In this document: positions 16,672 through 24,952 of the stretch, one piece after another
How positions within the stretch are numbered: position 1 is the stretch's first letter
Layout of the letters: every line of letters starts with the position of its first letter
Source: Pseudomonas sp. LRP2-20
GTDB lineage: Bacteria; Pseudomonadota; Gammaproteobacteria; Pseudomonadales; Pseudomonadaceae
Reading direction: 5' to 3'
Assembly: GCF_024349685.1 (NCBI RefSeq)
Contig: NZ_AP025944.1
Location: 2,610,001-2,674,000 of the forward strand
Length of the DNA stretch: 64,000 nucleotides
Position numbers and translations under genes: made by a program
The notes under the pieces: generated by a model
Database searches by the model: none
Told to the model about the DNA's origin: nothing
What the model saw: the letters and a program-made list of their open reading frames with translations, nothing else

Positions 16672-17915
16672 AGCTGTTCTCCAAAGTGCCTGGCGACGTT
16701 CAGCGCACTGAGCACACCGTCTTCGTGAAAACCATTGGCCCAGTAGGCGCCACAGTAGTAGCTGTGCAGCGGGCCCTGCAGTTCGTCCTGGCGGGCCTGG
16801 GCGGCCACGGCGGCAAGGCTGTACTGGGGATGCGCGTACTCGAAGCGGGCAATGATTTGCGCCGGGTCCACCAGCACGGTCTGGTTGAGGCTGACACAGA
16901 AGGTGACCGGCGCCTCGATGCCCTGCAGGATGTTCATGTCGTAGGTGAGCGCTGCGGGGGCCTGTTGGCTGCTATCCAGGCGGTAGTTCCAGCTGGCCCA
17001 GGCCCGGCGTCGGCGGGGTAGCAGGCGGGTATCGGTGTGCAGCACCACGTCGTTGCTGGCGTAGCGGATGGCGCCGAGGATTGCCTGCTCTTGCTCACTG
17101 GGGTTGCTCAGCAGCGCCAAGGCCTGGTCGCTGTGGCAGGCGAACACCACCTTGTCGAAGCGCTCGCTGGCGCCTGGCCAGGCCACGGTCACGCCTTCAT
17201 CGTCGCGGCTTACCCGTTGCACCGGGCAGTTCAACCGGATGTGCTCGGCAAAGGGCCGGCACAGGGGTGCCAGATAGCTGCGTGAACCACCCTCGATCAC
17301 CCGCCATTGCGGGCGCTGGTTGACCGACAGCAGCCCGTGGTTGCGACAGAAACGCACGAAGAACTGCAGCGGAAAATGCAGCATATCGGCCCGTGACATG
17401 GACCAGATGGCCGAGCCCATCGGCACGATGTAATGGTCGATGAAGCGTTGACCGTAACGGTTGTCGCGCAAGTAATTGCCCAGCGTGGTCGCGCCATCGA
17501 TACGTTGCTGGTCCAGGTCGGCCAGCGCCTGGCGGTTGAAGCGCAGCACATCGCGCAGCATGCCCCAGAAGCCTGGCGACAGCAGGTTGCGGCGCTGGGC
17601 AAACAGGCTGTTCAGGTCGTGCCCGTTGTACTCGAAGCCGGTACGCGGATCGTGCACCGAAAAACTCATCTCGGTCATCCGCGAGGCGACACCGAGGTGC
17701 TTCAGCAAGCGAATGAAGTGCGGATAGGTCCAGTCGTTGAAGACGATGAAGCCGGTGTCCACCGCGTAGTGCTGGCCACGCCAGTGCAAATCGACGGTAT
17801 GGGTGTGCCCACCGACCCGGTCCGCCGCTTCGAACAGGGTGATTGCGTGCCGACGTGACAGCAGGTGGGCACAGGTGAGGCCGGCGATGCCGCTGCCGAT
17901 GATAGCGATGCGCAT
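16668..17915 (-). CDS. FAD-dependent oxidoreductase (amine oxidase/desaturase-like)
   Basis: A 415-residue flavoprotein with an N-terminal dinucleotide-binding motif IAIIGSGIAGLTCAHLL and the FAD contact RVGGHTHTVDL. It also has the conserved segments GFIVFNDWTYPHFIRLL and MGSAIWSMSRADML seen in the NAD/FAD-binding proteins that accompany CFA-like methylases. In furan-fatty-acid type clusters such an enzyme is thought to desaturate the methylated acyl chain; here that is inference. It overlaps DUF1365 by 4 bp and follows the SDR gene after 3 bp. Confidence 0.87.
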   Translation of the reverse strand: MRIAIIGSGIAGLTCAHLLSRRHAITLFEAADRVGGHTHTVDLHWRGQHYAVDTGFIVFNDWTYPHFIRLLKHLGVASRMTEMSFSVHDPRTGFEYNGHDLNSLFAQRRNLLSPGFWGMLRDVLRFNRQALADLDQQRIDGATTLGNYLRDNRYGQRFIDHYIVPMGSAIWSMSRADMLHFPLQFFVRFCRNHGLLSVNQRPQWRVIEGGSRSYLAPLCRPFAEHIRLNCPVQRVSRDDEGVTVAWPGASERFDKVVFACHSDQALALLSNPSEQEQAILGAIRYASNDVVLHTDTRLLPRRRRAWASWNYRLDSSQQAPAALTYDMNILQGIEAPVTFCVSLNQTVLVDPAQIIARFEYAHPQYSLAAVAAQARQDELQGPLHSYYCGAYWANGFHEDGVLSALNVARHFGEQL

Positions 17916-17918
17916 GGT

Positions 17919-18671
17919 TCAGCCCTGGGGTTGACGCGCCAGGCGTTGGCCCAGCTTCAGACGCCAGCGTGCCGGCAGTGCGCCGAGCAGGCGCAGCAAC
18001 AGGATGAAGCTGGCAGGGAAGGTGATCTCCAGCGGGCGACGGGGCAGGCGCGCGACGATATACCCGCCGGCGCGCTCGGCGCTCCACAGTTGGGGCATGG
18101 CAAAGTCGTTGCGGCGCGTCAGCGGGGTGTCGACGAAGCCGGGGCTGATCAGGGTGACATCGATACCCTCGCGGGTCAGGTCCAGGCGCAGCGATTCGAC
18201 CAGGTAGCGCAGTGCTGCCTTGGACGCGCCGTAGGCACCGGCCCGTGGCAGCGCCAGCCAGCTGACCGAGCTGCCCATCACCACCAGGTGTGGGCGCTGG
18301 CCGCGGCGCAGCAAGGGAAGGGCAGCCGCCAGGCAATGGCTGGTGCCGATCAGGTTGGTACGGATCACCCGCTCGACCAGGGCTGGGTCGAACTGCCCGG
18401 GCTCCAGGTACTCGCAGGTGCCAGCGTTCAGGATCACCAGGTCGAGCGCGCCCCAGGCCTGCTCGATCTGCGTGGCAATCCGCGCCACCTGCTCAGGCTG
18501 GTCGACATCGCCCACGGCCAGCAGGGTCTGGCCCGGAAAGCGTGCGGCGAGGTTTGTCAGGCTTTCTGCCCGGCGTGCCCCCAGCGCCACCTGGTGCCCT
18601 TGCTCCAGCAGGCGCTGCGCCAGCACCGCGCCGATGCCGCTGCTTGCACCGGTGAGCCAGCACCGGCTCAT
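17919..18671 (-). CDS. Short-chain dehydrogenase/reductase
   Basis: A 250-residue classical SDR. The cofactor motif is TGASSGIG at residues 8-15, NAG appears in LVILNAGTCEYLE, and the catalytic Ser and Tyr-x-x-x-Lys are in MGSSVSWLAL and AYGASKAAL. The C-terminus is basic and hydrophobic (FILLLRLLGALPARWRLKLG), suggesting peripheral membrane contact, which fits a lipid-linked substrate. It overlaps the NTF2-like gene by 4 bp upstream and is 3 bp from the FAD gene downstream. Confidence 0.87.
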   Translation of the reverse strand: MSRCWLTGASSGIGAVLAQRLLEQGHQVALGARRAESLTNLAARFPGQTLLAVGDVDQPEQVARIATQIEQAWGALDLVILNAGTCEYLEPGQFDPALVERVIRTNLIGTSHCLAAALPLLRRGQRPHLVVMGSSVSWLALPRAGAYGASKAALRYLVESLRLDLTREGIDVTLISPGFVDTPLTRRNDFAMPQLWSAERAGGYIVARLPRRPLEITFPASFILLLRLLGALPARWRLKLGQRLARQPQG

Positions 18672-19090
18672 GCCAGCCTGCCCTTGAGCCAGCGAACTGC
18701 CCGGCCCATGACCGGAACATGTTCATACAGCAAGGCGCCAGCGTCGAAGTAGTCCTGGTGAAAGTGCACCCGGCCGCGCCAGCGCAAGTGGCTGCAGCCT
18801 TGCAGGCTGATCGGCTGGCCGCCGGCCAGGCGTGGGTGGCGAAAGTGCAAGGTCCAGCGGATGTAGCCGTGGCCCGGTTGCGGCTCGTCGAGGCCCTCGA
18901 AGGTGTAGCGGACCTCGGCAACATTGGCATACAGCTGCGCGAAATAGCCACGCAAGGCCGTCAGCCCACTGATGTGATGGAGCGGGTCGCGAAAGGTGAC
19001 ATCCTCGCTGTACAGGTCGCCCAGCAGCTCGAGGTTGTCTGCACCCAGCGTGGCAAAGCGTTCGGTGAAGTGCTGCAGGTAGGTGGACAT
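18668..19090 (-). CDS. Nuclear transport factor 2-like (SnoaL-type) protein
   Basis: A 140-residue single-domain protein of NTF2-like fold (LYSEDVTFRDPLHHISG, then TFEGLDEPQPGHGYIRWTLHF and a C-terminal WRGRVHFHQDYFDAGALLYE). It is the first gene of the six-gene lipid operon; its ATG at 19090 lies only 11 bp from the nearer TGTACA operator. A GTG two codons upstream is possible. Such domains bind hydrophobic ligands or act as small hydratases or isomerases; the specific role is unknown. Confidence 0.82.
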   Translation of the reverse strand: MSTYLQHFTERFATLGADNLELLGDLYSEDVTFRDPLHHISGLTALRGYFAQLYANVAEVRYTFEGLDEPQPGHGYIRWTLHFRHPRLAGGQPISLQGCSHLRWRGRVHFHQDYFDAGALLYEHVPVMGRAVRWLKGRLA

Positions 19091-19100
19091 GCACAATACC

Positions 19101-19124
19101 TGTACAAAGTTAAGTCGATGTACA
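19101..19124. promoter_or_regulatory. TGTACA-N12-TGTACA operator, site 1 (LitR/MerR-type)
   Basis: Two exact TGTACA hexamers are separated by exactly 12 bp, immediately upstream of the lipid operon. As I recall it, the binding site of class II LitR light regulators in P. putida is T(G/A)TACA-N12-TGTA(C/T)A, which this matches fully. No MerR-family gene is in the window, so the regulator would act in trans. Confidence 0.6.
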
Positions 19125-19152
19125 AGGTATAGTGCAGGTGTCCGGATAAAGC

Positions 19153-19176
19153 TATACAGAAAAATAATTTTGTACA
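19153..19176. promoter_or_regulatory. TATACA-N12-TGTACA operator, site 2
   Basis: A second site of the same geometry lies 28 bp beyond the first (TATACA at 19153-19158, TGTACA at 19171-19176) in a locally AT-rich spacer. Both sites fall between the lipid operon and the 3' end of the Anbu gene, so they can only serve the lipid operon. Confidence 0.55.
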
Positions 19177-19203
19177 GATTTGCCCCTCGTCAGTGGCTGG
19201 CCT

Positions 19204-19926
19204 TCAGCCATACGGCGGCGCTGGCAGCTCGGCCAGCAGTTTTTTCAGGCCATCGCTCCATTGCCGGCGAATCTGTGCGTAATAGGCGTCGTCGTTGCTG
19301 ATGCGTTGGCGCGAGTGGGTTTCCAGGCTGTCCTTGCGGTACACCAGCAGGTCCAGCGGCATGCCAACCGACAGGTTGCTGCGAATGGTCGAGTCGAACG
19401 AGATCAGGCCGCAGCGCAGCGCTTCGTCCAGGGGCGTGTGGTAGCTCAGGTTGCGGTCGAGAATCGGCCGGCCGTACTTGCTTTCGCCCAGTTGCAGGAA
19501 CGGCGTGTCGGCGGTGGCCTGGAAGAAGTTGCCCTGCGCGTAGATGTTGTAGATGGCCATGTCGGCGCCGGCAATCTGGCCGCCGACGATGAACGAGCAG
19601 CTCAGGTCGATGCCGGCCGTCAACTTGCTGCGGTCGCGGCTGACCACCTCACGCAGGGTATCGGCGACCAGCACGGTGGCGTCGTACAGCGTGGCCACGT
19701 TCAGCAGGTGAGGGCCGGGGCCCCGGGTGCGTTGCTGGAGCAGGTTCACCACCGACTGCGAGGTGGCCAGGTTGCCGGCGGTCTGCAGGACGATCAGGCG
19801 CTCGCCTGGCAGGCTGAACACGAACAGCTTGGCAAAGGTCGAGATCTGGTCGATGCCGGCATTGGTGCGTGAGTCGCTGATGAAGACCAGCCCGTCCGCC
19901 AGGTGCATGGCGACACAGTAAGTCAT
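19204..19926 (-). CDS. Anbu, proteasome-like beta-subunit homologue
   Basis: A 240-residue protein opening MTYCVAMHLADGLVFISDSR, the Ntn-hydrolase fold with Thr2 exposed after Met removal as the expected nucleophile, as in Anbu. The segment GIDQISTFAKLFVFSLPGER is also family-typical. Anbu forms large open-ring or helical assemblies in the cytoplasm; its substrates remain uncertain. It is the last gene of the operon with the ATP-grasp, alpha-E and transglutaminase genes, the standard Anbu neighbourhood. It is separated from the transglutaminase gene by 41 bp. Confidence 0.9.
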   Translation of the reverse strand: MTYCVAMHLADGLVFISDSRTNAGIDQISTFAKLFVFSLPGERLIVLQTAGNLATSQSVVNLLQQRTRGPGPHLLNVATLYDATVLVADTLREVVSRDRSKLTAGIDLSCSFIVGGQIAGADMAIYNIYAQGNFFQATADTPFLQLGESKYGRPILDRNLSYHTPLDEALRCGLISFDSTIRSNLSVGMPLDLLVYRKDSLETHSRQRISNDDAYYAQIRRQWSDGLKKLLAELPAPPYG

Positions 19927-19967
19927 GCGGGTTCCCTTGTTATCTCAATGAACGGATGTTGCCGCGG

Positions 19968-20747
19968 TCACTGGCGGTGGACATGGACGCTGGCCTGCAT
20001 CGATTCGGCGCCGCCACCACGGCGCACGCCCCTGACCGGGCAGGCATCGAGGTAGTCCAGGCCGACTGCCAGCTTCAGGTGGCGTTCTGGCCGAGTCAGG
20101 CGGTTGGTGATGTCGAAGCTATACCAGGCGTCGTCGACCCAGGCTTCGGCCCAGGCGTGGCTGGCCAGGTGCTGCTCGTCCTCGGTGCACAGGTAGCCGG
20201 AGACGTAGCGTGCCGGTATGCCCAGGCTGCGCGCGCAGGCGAGGAAGGCGTGGGTGTGGTCCTGGCAGACCCCGGCAGCGCCGTTGAACGCTTCGATGGC
20301 GGTGGTGCCCACCGAGGTGGCACCTGGGCGGTACGGCATGTGCTCGGCCAGGCCTTGCATCAGCCCGATCAGCGCCGAGCGGTCGCGGTGTTCGCCACAG
20401 TGCTGGCGGGCAAAGGCCTTGAGGGTGTCGTCGGCCTGGGTCAGGTGGCTGCCGCGCAGGAAGGGCAGTGGTGAAAGTTCACCCGCCTCGTGCTCGCATG
20501 CCGGGTCGATGTCGACCTGGCCGCTGGCGGTCAGCGCCAGATGGCCATGGGGCTTTTCCAGGGTCAGCACATGCAGGATGTTGCCATACGGGTCGATCTG
20601 GCCCTTCACCTTGCACGGCAGGTCCAGCTGCCATTCATCGATGCGCTGGCGTTCGCTGTTGCGTGGCGTCAGGCGCAGGAACTGGATGCTGTTGCTGACG
20701 TCGCTGGCGTAGCTGTAGGTGGTGTCGTGGCGGATGGACAGTTTCAT
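19968..20747 (-). CDS. Transglutaminase-like cysteine protease family protein of the Anbu operon
   Basis: A 259-residue protein starting MKLSIRHDTTYSYASDVSNS, an N-terminal beta domain followed by a transglutaminase-like core. The Cys-His-Asp triad is visible in GVCQDHTHAFLACARSLGIP, LASHAWAEAW and YSFDITNR. The start at 20747 has GGAGG just upstream and overlaps the alpha-E stop by 4 bp. In Anbu loci this enzyme is thought to act as a peptidase or in peptide cross-linking and ligation together with the ATP-grasp protein; that role is inferred. Confidence 0.9.
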   Translation of the reverse strand: MKLSIRHDTTYSYASDVSNSIQFLRLTPRNSERQRIDEWQLDLPCKVKGQIDPYGNILHVLTLEKPHGHLALTASGQVDIDPACEHEAGELSPLPFLRGSHLTQADDTLKAFARQHCGEHRDRSALIGLMQGLAEHMPYRPGATSVGTTAIEAFNGAAGVCQDHTHAFLACARSLGIPARYVSGYLCTEDEQHLASHAWAEAWVDDAWYSFDITNRLTRPERHLKLAVGLDYLDACPVRGVRRGGGAESMQASVHVHRQ

Positions 20748-21694
20748 ACGACCTCCAGGTAGGAGTGATGGACCGCCTGGCCCAGTTGGTTGATGCGCCC
20801 GATGAAGTCGGTCAGCCACGGGTGCAGGCCGGCTTCGAGGATTTCGTCTACCGCGGTGTAGCGCAGGCGTGCATTGAGTTCGGCGGCCATGCGCTGGGCG
20901 GCGCGCCCGGTGCTGCCGGGCAGGCTGGCGAGGATCTGGTCCAGTTCCTCGATACAGGCATGCAGCGAGCGCGGCACGTCCACCCGCAGCAACAGCAGCT
21001 CGGACACTGGCCGGGCACTGGGCGCAGCGCGATAGAGCTCGTTGAAGGCTTCGTACGCGGTCAGCGCGCGCAGCAGGGCACTCCACTGGTAATAGCCGCG
21101 GGCAGAGTCGTCGCTGACCTCTTCGGAGGCCTCGCCAAACATTTCATAGCGCGCATCGAGCAGACGCAGGGTGTTGTCCGCCCGCTCCAGGAAGGTCCCC
21201 AGGCGGATGAAGCTGTACGCGTCGTTGCGCATGATGGTGCCCGAGGTCGCCCCGCGGAACAGGTGCGAGCGCTCCTTGACCCAGTCGCAGAACTGGCTGA
21301 TGCCATACTGGCCCAGGCCGTTGCGGGCGATGTTGCGCATCTCGATCCAGGTGGCGTTGATGTTTTCCCACATGTCGGCGGTTATCCGCCCACGTACCGC
21401 ATGGGCATTGGTCCTGGCCGCCTGCAGGCAGCAATAGATGCTGCTGGGGTTGGTCGCGTCGAGGGCAAAGAAGTGCAACATGCGCTCGGTGTCGAGTTCG
21501 GTGTGCCGGCGGCGGTAGTCGTCCAGCGTGCCGGAGGCCAGCAGCGACATGGCCAGTTCGGCATGGCCGTCACTGCGCCCGGCCTGGGGCATCAGCGACA
21601 GCGAATAACTGACCTCGAGCATGCGCGCGAGGTTTTCTGCACGTTCCAGGTAGCGTGACATCCAGTACAGGTCGGAAGCGGTTCTCGAAAGCAT
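20744..21694 (-). CDS. Alpha-E domain-containing protein
   Basis: A 316-residue, strongly alpha-helical protein opening MLSRTASDLYWMSRYLERAE with the conserved helix NLARMLEVSYSL. It has the repeated W/E/R-rich helices typical of the alpha-E family, including NPSSIYCCLQAARTNAHAVR. It has no catalytic motif and always accompanies the circularly permuted ATP-grasp protein, so it is probably its partner or scaffold. It starts 3 bp after the ATP-grasp gene and overlaps the transglutaminase gene by 4 bp. Confidence 0.9.
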   Translation of the reverse strand: MLSRTASDLYWMSRYLERAENLARMLEVSYSLSLMPQAGRSDGHAELAMSLLASGTLDDYRRRHTELDTERMLHFFALDATNPSSIYCCLQAARTNAHAVRGRITADMWENINATWIEMRNIARNGLGQYGISQFCDWVKERSHLFRGATSGTIMRNDAYSFIRLGTFLERADNTLRLLDARYEMFGEASEEVSDDSARGYYQWSALLRALTAYEAFNELYRAAPSARPVSELLLLRVDVPRSLHACIEELDQILASLPGSTGRAAQRMAAELNARLRYTAVDEILEAGLHPWLTDFIGRINQLGQAVHHSYLEVV

Positions 21695-21697
21695 GGT

Positions 21698-23107
21698 TCA
21701 GTCCTCCACCACCCAGGTGTCCTTGGTACCGCCGCCCTGCGACGAGTTGACCACCAGCGAGCCTTCCTGCAACGCCACGCGGGTCAGGCCACCGGGTACC
21801 AGGCGGGTTTCACTGCCCGACAGCACGAACGGGCGCAGGTCGATATGGCGTGGGGCGATGCCGCTGTCGACGAAGGTCGGGCAGGTGGACAGGCACAGTG
21901 TGGGTTGCGCGATATAGGCATGCGGGCGGGCCTTGATGCGGGCGCGGAAGTCCTCGATCTGGGCACTGGTCGACGCCGGCCCGACCAACATGCCGTAGCC
22001 ACCGGAGCCCTGGGTTTCCTTGACCACCAGCTCGGGCAAGTGGGCCAGGACATGGGACAGGTCTGCAGGCCGGCGGCACTGCCAGGTGGGCACGTTGTTG
22101 AGGATCGGCTCTTCGCTCAGGTAGAAGCGGATCATGTCGCCGACATAGGGGTAGATCGACTTGTCGTCGGCCACCCCGGTACCCACCGCGTTGGCCAGCA
22201 CTACATTGCCGGCGCGGTACACCGAGATCAGCCCCGGCACACCCAGCATCGAGTCCGGGTTGAACGACAGCGGGTCCAGGTAGTCGTCGTCCAGGCGCCG
22301 GTAGATCACGTCCACCTGCTGCGGGCCGGCGGTGGTGCGCATGTAGACATGCTCGTCACGGATGAACAGGTCGGCACCCTCGACCAGTTCGATGCCCATT
22401 TCCCGCGCCAGGAAGGCATGCTCGAAGTAGGCGCTGTTGAAGCGGCCCGGGGTGAGCAGCACGGCGGTCGGGTTGTCCAGGGGGCTGGCGCTCTTGAGGG
22501 TATCCAGCAGCAGGTTGGGGTAGTGGTCGATGGGGGCGATACGCTGGGCGGCGAACAGTTCGGGGAACAGCCGCATCATCATCTTGCGGTCTTCGAGCAT
22601 GTAGCTCACCCCGCTGGGGGTGCGCAGGTTGTCTTCCAGCACGAAGTAGCTGCCATCGCCGTCGCGCACCAGGTCGACGCCGGCGATATGGGCATAGAGC
22701 CCACGGTGCAGGTCCAGGCCCTGCATGGCGATCTGGTAGCCCTCGTTGGCCAGCACCTGCTCTGGCGGGATGATGCCAGCCTTGAGAATGCGCTGGTCGT
22801 GGTAGATGTCCTGAAGGAACAGGTTCAGCGCCTGCACCCGCTGGATACAACCGCGCTCGACCATGCGCCATTCGCTGGCGCGAATGCTGCGCGGGATGAT
22901 GTCGAAGGGGATCAGGCGCTCGGTGTCCTGTTTGTCGCCGTACAAGGTGAAGGTGATGCCGGCGCGGTGAAACAGCAGGTCGGCTTCGCGCCGGCGTTGC
23001 TCCAGCAGCTCCAGCGGGGTATTGGCCAACCAGCGGGCGAACTCCTGGTAATGCGGGCGGCAATTGCCGTTCACTTCGTACATTTCATTGAAAAAAGCCC
23101 GGGACAT
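21698..23107 (-). CDS. Circularly permuted type 2 ATP-grasp protein
   Basis: A 469-residue protein, first gene of the Anbu operon. Characteristic blocks are FDIIPRSIRASEWRMVERGC, LEDNLRTPSGVSYMLEDRKM, DVIYRRLDDDYLDPL and VVKETQGSGGYGML, the last providing the ATP-binding lysine and glycine-rich loop. The family is predicted to ligate an amino acid or peptide using ATP. I start at the ATG at 23107 because AAGGAG lies 5 bp upstream; a GTG two codons earlier would overlap that site. The 264-bp gap upstream contains no gene. Confidence 0.9.
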   Translation of the reverse strand: MSRAFFNEMYEVNGNCRPHYQEFARWLANTPLELLEQRRREADLLFHRAGITFTLYGDKQDTERLIPFDIIPRSIRASEWRMVERGCIQRVQALNLFLQDIYHDQRILKAGIIPPEQVLANEGYQIAMQGLDLHRGLYAHIAGVDLVRDGDGSYFVLEDNLRTPSGVSYMLEDRKMMMRLFPELFAAQRIAPIDHYPNLLLDTLKSASPLDNPTAVLLTPGRFNSAYFEHAFLAREMGIELVEGADLFIRDEHVYMRTTAGPQQVDVIYRRLDDDYLDPLSFNPDSMLGVPGLISVYRAGNVVLANAVGTGVADDKSIYPYVGDMIRFYLSEEPILNNVPTWQCRRPADLSHVLAHLPELVVKETQGSGGYGMLVGPASTSAQIEDFRARIKARPHAYIAQPTLCLSTCPTFVDSGIAPRHIDLRPFVLSGSETRLVPGGLTRVALQEGSLVVNSSQGGGTKDTWVVED

Positions 23108-23377
23108 AGCCACTCCTTGCTACCGTTGCTGGCAGTGCGTTGTGCATGCAAAAGGCCATTGCAATGAAAGTGCCGAAAGTTCGGCGCAGCACCGGAATGC
23201 GCGGCAGTGAGCGCTAAGGCATTGAAAAGGTGTGGTTTTACCTTGGCGTCGAAGGGCGGTGTAGCGCCCAGTGGTGGCTGGCCTGCACCGATGCTGTCGC
23301 CTGGCGTGCATCAAAAAGGCGCGTCATGCAGCCTGCTGCAGGTTTCGCCCCGAGTTGGTGCTTGCGCTGTGATGGGC

Positions 23378-23848
23378 TCAATCCTGATAGATCTTTGTCA
23401 GCAATTTCAGCAACTGCCCCCGTTCCTCATCATCCAGCGCTGACGTCGCGTCGCGATCGCTGTCGCTGGCGATCTGCTTCAGCTCCTTGAGCAGCGCTTC
23501 ACCCGCCTTGCTCAGGTAGATGCCGTACGAGCGCTTGTCCGGCTTGCAGCGCACCCTTACTGCAAGCGCCCGTTCTTCCAGCTTGTTCAGCATGGGCACC
23601 ACCTGCGGCGGCTCGATCGCCAGCGCCCGCGCCAGGTCTGCCTGCATCAGCCCCGGGTTCTGCTCGATGATCGCCAGCGCCGAGAACTGCGCCGGGCGCA
23701 GGTCGTACGCCGAGAGACGACCAATCAGGTTCTGAAACAGCTTCAGTTGCGCGCGGCGCAACGCGTAACCGATCAAGTCCTCGAGTACCACTTCCCCGGC
23801 AGCGGGAAGCAGGGGGGCGGTATCGGCAGTGTGGGCAGACCTGGCCAT
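23378..23848 (-). CDS. ferR: MarR-family repressor of hydroxycinnamate catabolism
   Basis: A 156-residue MarR-type winged-helix protein: dimerisation helix YALRRAQLKLFQNLIGRLS, then the DNA-binding wing LRPAQFSALAIIEQNPGLMQ, ADLARALAIEPPQVVPMLNK and VRCKPDKRSYGIYLSKAG. It diverges from ech across 198 bp. In pseudomonads the MarR protein at this position is FerR, which represses the fer operon until feruloyl- or coumaroyl-CoA binds. The assignment rests on position and family; the intergenic region holds suitable palindromes. Confidence 0.85.
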   Translation of the reverse strand: MARSAHTADTAPLLPAAGEVVLEDLIGYALRRAQLKLFQNLIGRLSAYDLRPAQFSALAIIEQNPGLMQADLARALAIEPPQVVPMLNKLEERALAVRVRCKPDKRSYGIYLSKAGEALLKELKQIASDSDRDATSALDDEERGQLLKLLTKIYQD

Positions 23849-23877
23849 CAGAGGGCATGCTCCTCGATTATTGATAA

Positions 23878-23992
23878 GAAAGTTACCCAGTTTGCCTGCC
23901 CCCGCACGATCAGGCTAGGGGCGTGCCAGTAAAAAAGCTGCTCGATAGCAAGGTGAAGAAAGATAACTTTCATAATGGTTAATTGACATAAC
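23878..23992. promoter_or_regulatory. ferR-ech intergenic operators and ech promoter
   Basis: Three palindromic elements lie between the divergent genes: GAAAGTTA (23878-23885), GAAAG-ATAA-CTTTC (23958-23971, whose right half TAACTTTC is the complement of the first element), and GTTA-N7-TAAC (23978-23992). The last encloses a perfect -35 box TTGACA (23983-23988), with a weak -10 TAGCGT 17 bp on (24006-24011). A MarR dimer bound there would block the ech promoter. Confidence 0.5.
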
Positions 23993-24046
23993 TAATTTGC
24001 TCGATTAGCGTAAGCCCATCACCCCGAACAACAAGAGTGCAGAACC

Positions 24047-24877
24047 ATGAGCAAATACGAAGGCCGCTGGACCACCGTCAAGGTCGAACTGGAGGCGGGC
24101 ATCGCCTGGGTCACCCTCAATCGCCCGGAAAAGCGCAACGCCATGAGCCCCACCCTGAACCGGGAGATGGTCGACGTGCTGGAAACCCTCGAGCAGGACG
24201 CCGATGCAGGTGTGCTGGTGCTGACGGGGGCCGGCGAATCCTGGACGGCAGGGATGGACCTGAAGGAATACTTCCGAGAGGTGGACGCCGGCCCGGAAAT
24301 CCTCCAGGAGAAGATCCGCCGTGAAGCCTCGCAGTGGCAATGGAAGCTGCTGCGTCTGTACGCCAAACCGACCATCGCGATGGTCAACGGTTGGTGCTTC
24401 GGCGGCGGCTTCAGCCCACTGGTGGCTTGCGACCTGGCCATTTGCGCCAACGAGGCGACCTTCGGCCTGTCGGAAATCAACTGGGGTATCCCGCCAGGCA
24501 ACCTGGTCAGCAAGGCCATGGCCGATACCGTTGGCCATCGCCAGTCGCTGTACTACATCATGACCGGCAAGACCTTCGACGGCCGCAAGGCTGCCGAAAT
24601 GGGCCTGGTCAACGACAGCGTGCCGCTGGCCGAGCTGCGTGAAACCACCCGTGAGCTGGCGCTGAACCTGCTGGAAAAGAACCCGGTGGTGCTGCGCGCC
24701 GCGAAAAACGGCTTCAAGCGTTGCCGCGAGCTCACCTGGGAGCAGAACGAAGACTACCTCTACGCCAAGCTCGACCAGTCGCGCCTGCTGGACACCACGG
24801 GTGGTCGCGAGCAGGGCATGAAGCAGTTCCTTGACGACAAGAGCATCAAGCCCGGTCTGCAAGCCTACAAGCGCTGA
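24047..24877 (+). CDS. ech: p-Hydroxycinnamoyl-CoA hydratase/lyase (feruloyl-CoA hydratase-lyase)
   Basis: A 276-residue crotonase-fold enzyme, very close to the known P. fluorescens HCHL. The catalytic positions described there are all present: Y75 in MDLKEYF, S123 in GGGFSPL, E143 in FGLSEINWGIP and Y239 in NEDYLYAK. It hydrates feruloyl-, caffeoyl- or coumaroyl-CoA and cleaves off acetyl-CoA, giving vanillin, protocatechualdehyde or 4-hydroxybenzaldehyde in the cytoplasm. It is the first gene of the operon; vdh follows after 75 bp. Confidence 0.95.
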   Translation: MSKYEGRWTTVKVELEAGIAWVTLNRPEKRNAMSPTLNREMVDVLETLEQDADAGVLVLTGAGESWTAGMDLKEYFREVDAGPEILQEKIRREASQWQWKLLRLYAKPTIAMVNGWCFGGGFSPLVACDLAICANEATFGLSEINWGIPPGNLVSKAMADTVGHRQSLYYIMTGKTFDGRKAAEMGLVNDSVPLAELRETTRELALNLLEKNPVVLRAAKNGFKRCRELTWEQNEDYLYAKLDQSRLLDTTGGREQGMKQFLDDKSIKPGLQAYKR

Positions 24878-24952
24878 ATCCAGCAGCGGGCAATGGCCTG
24901 ATCCGCCGCTGCCCGCGGGTATTTCTCTATAACTACAACAAGAGGAATGAGC

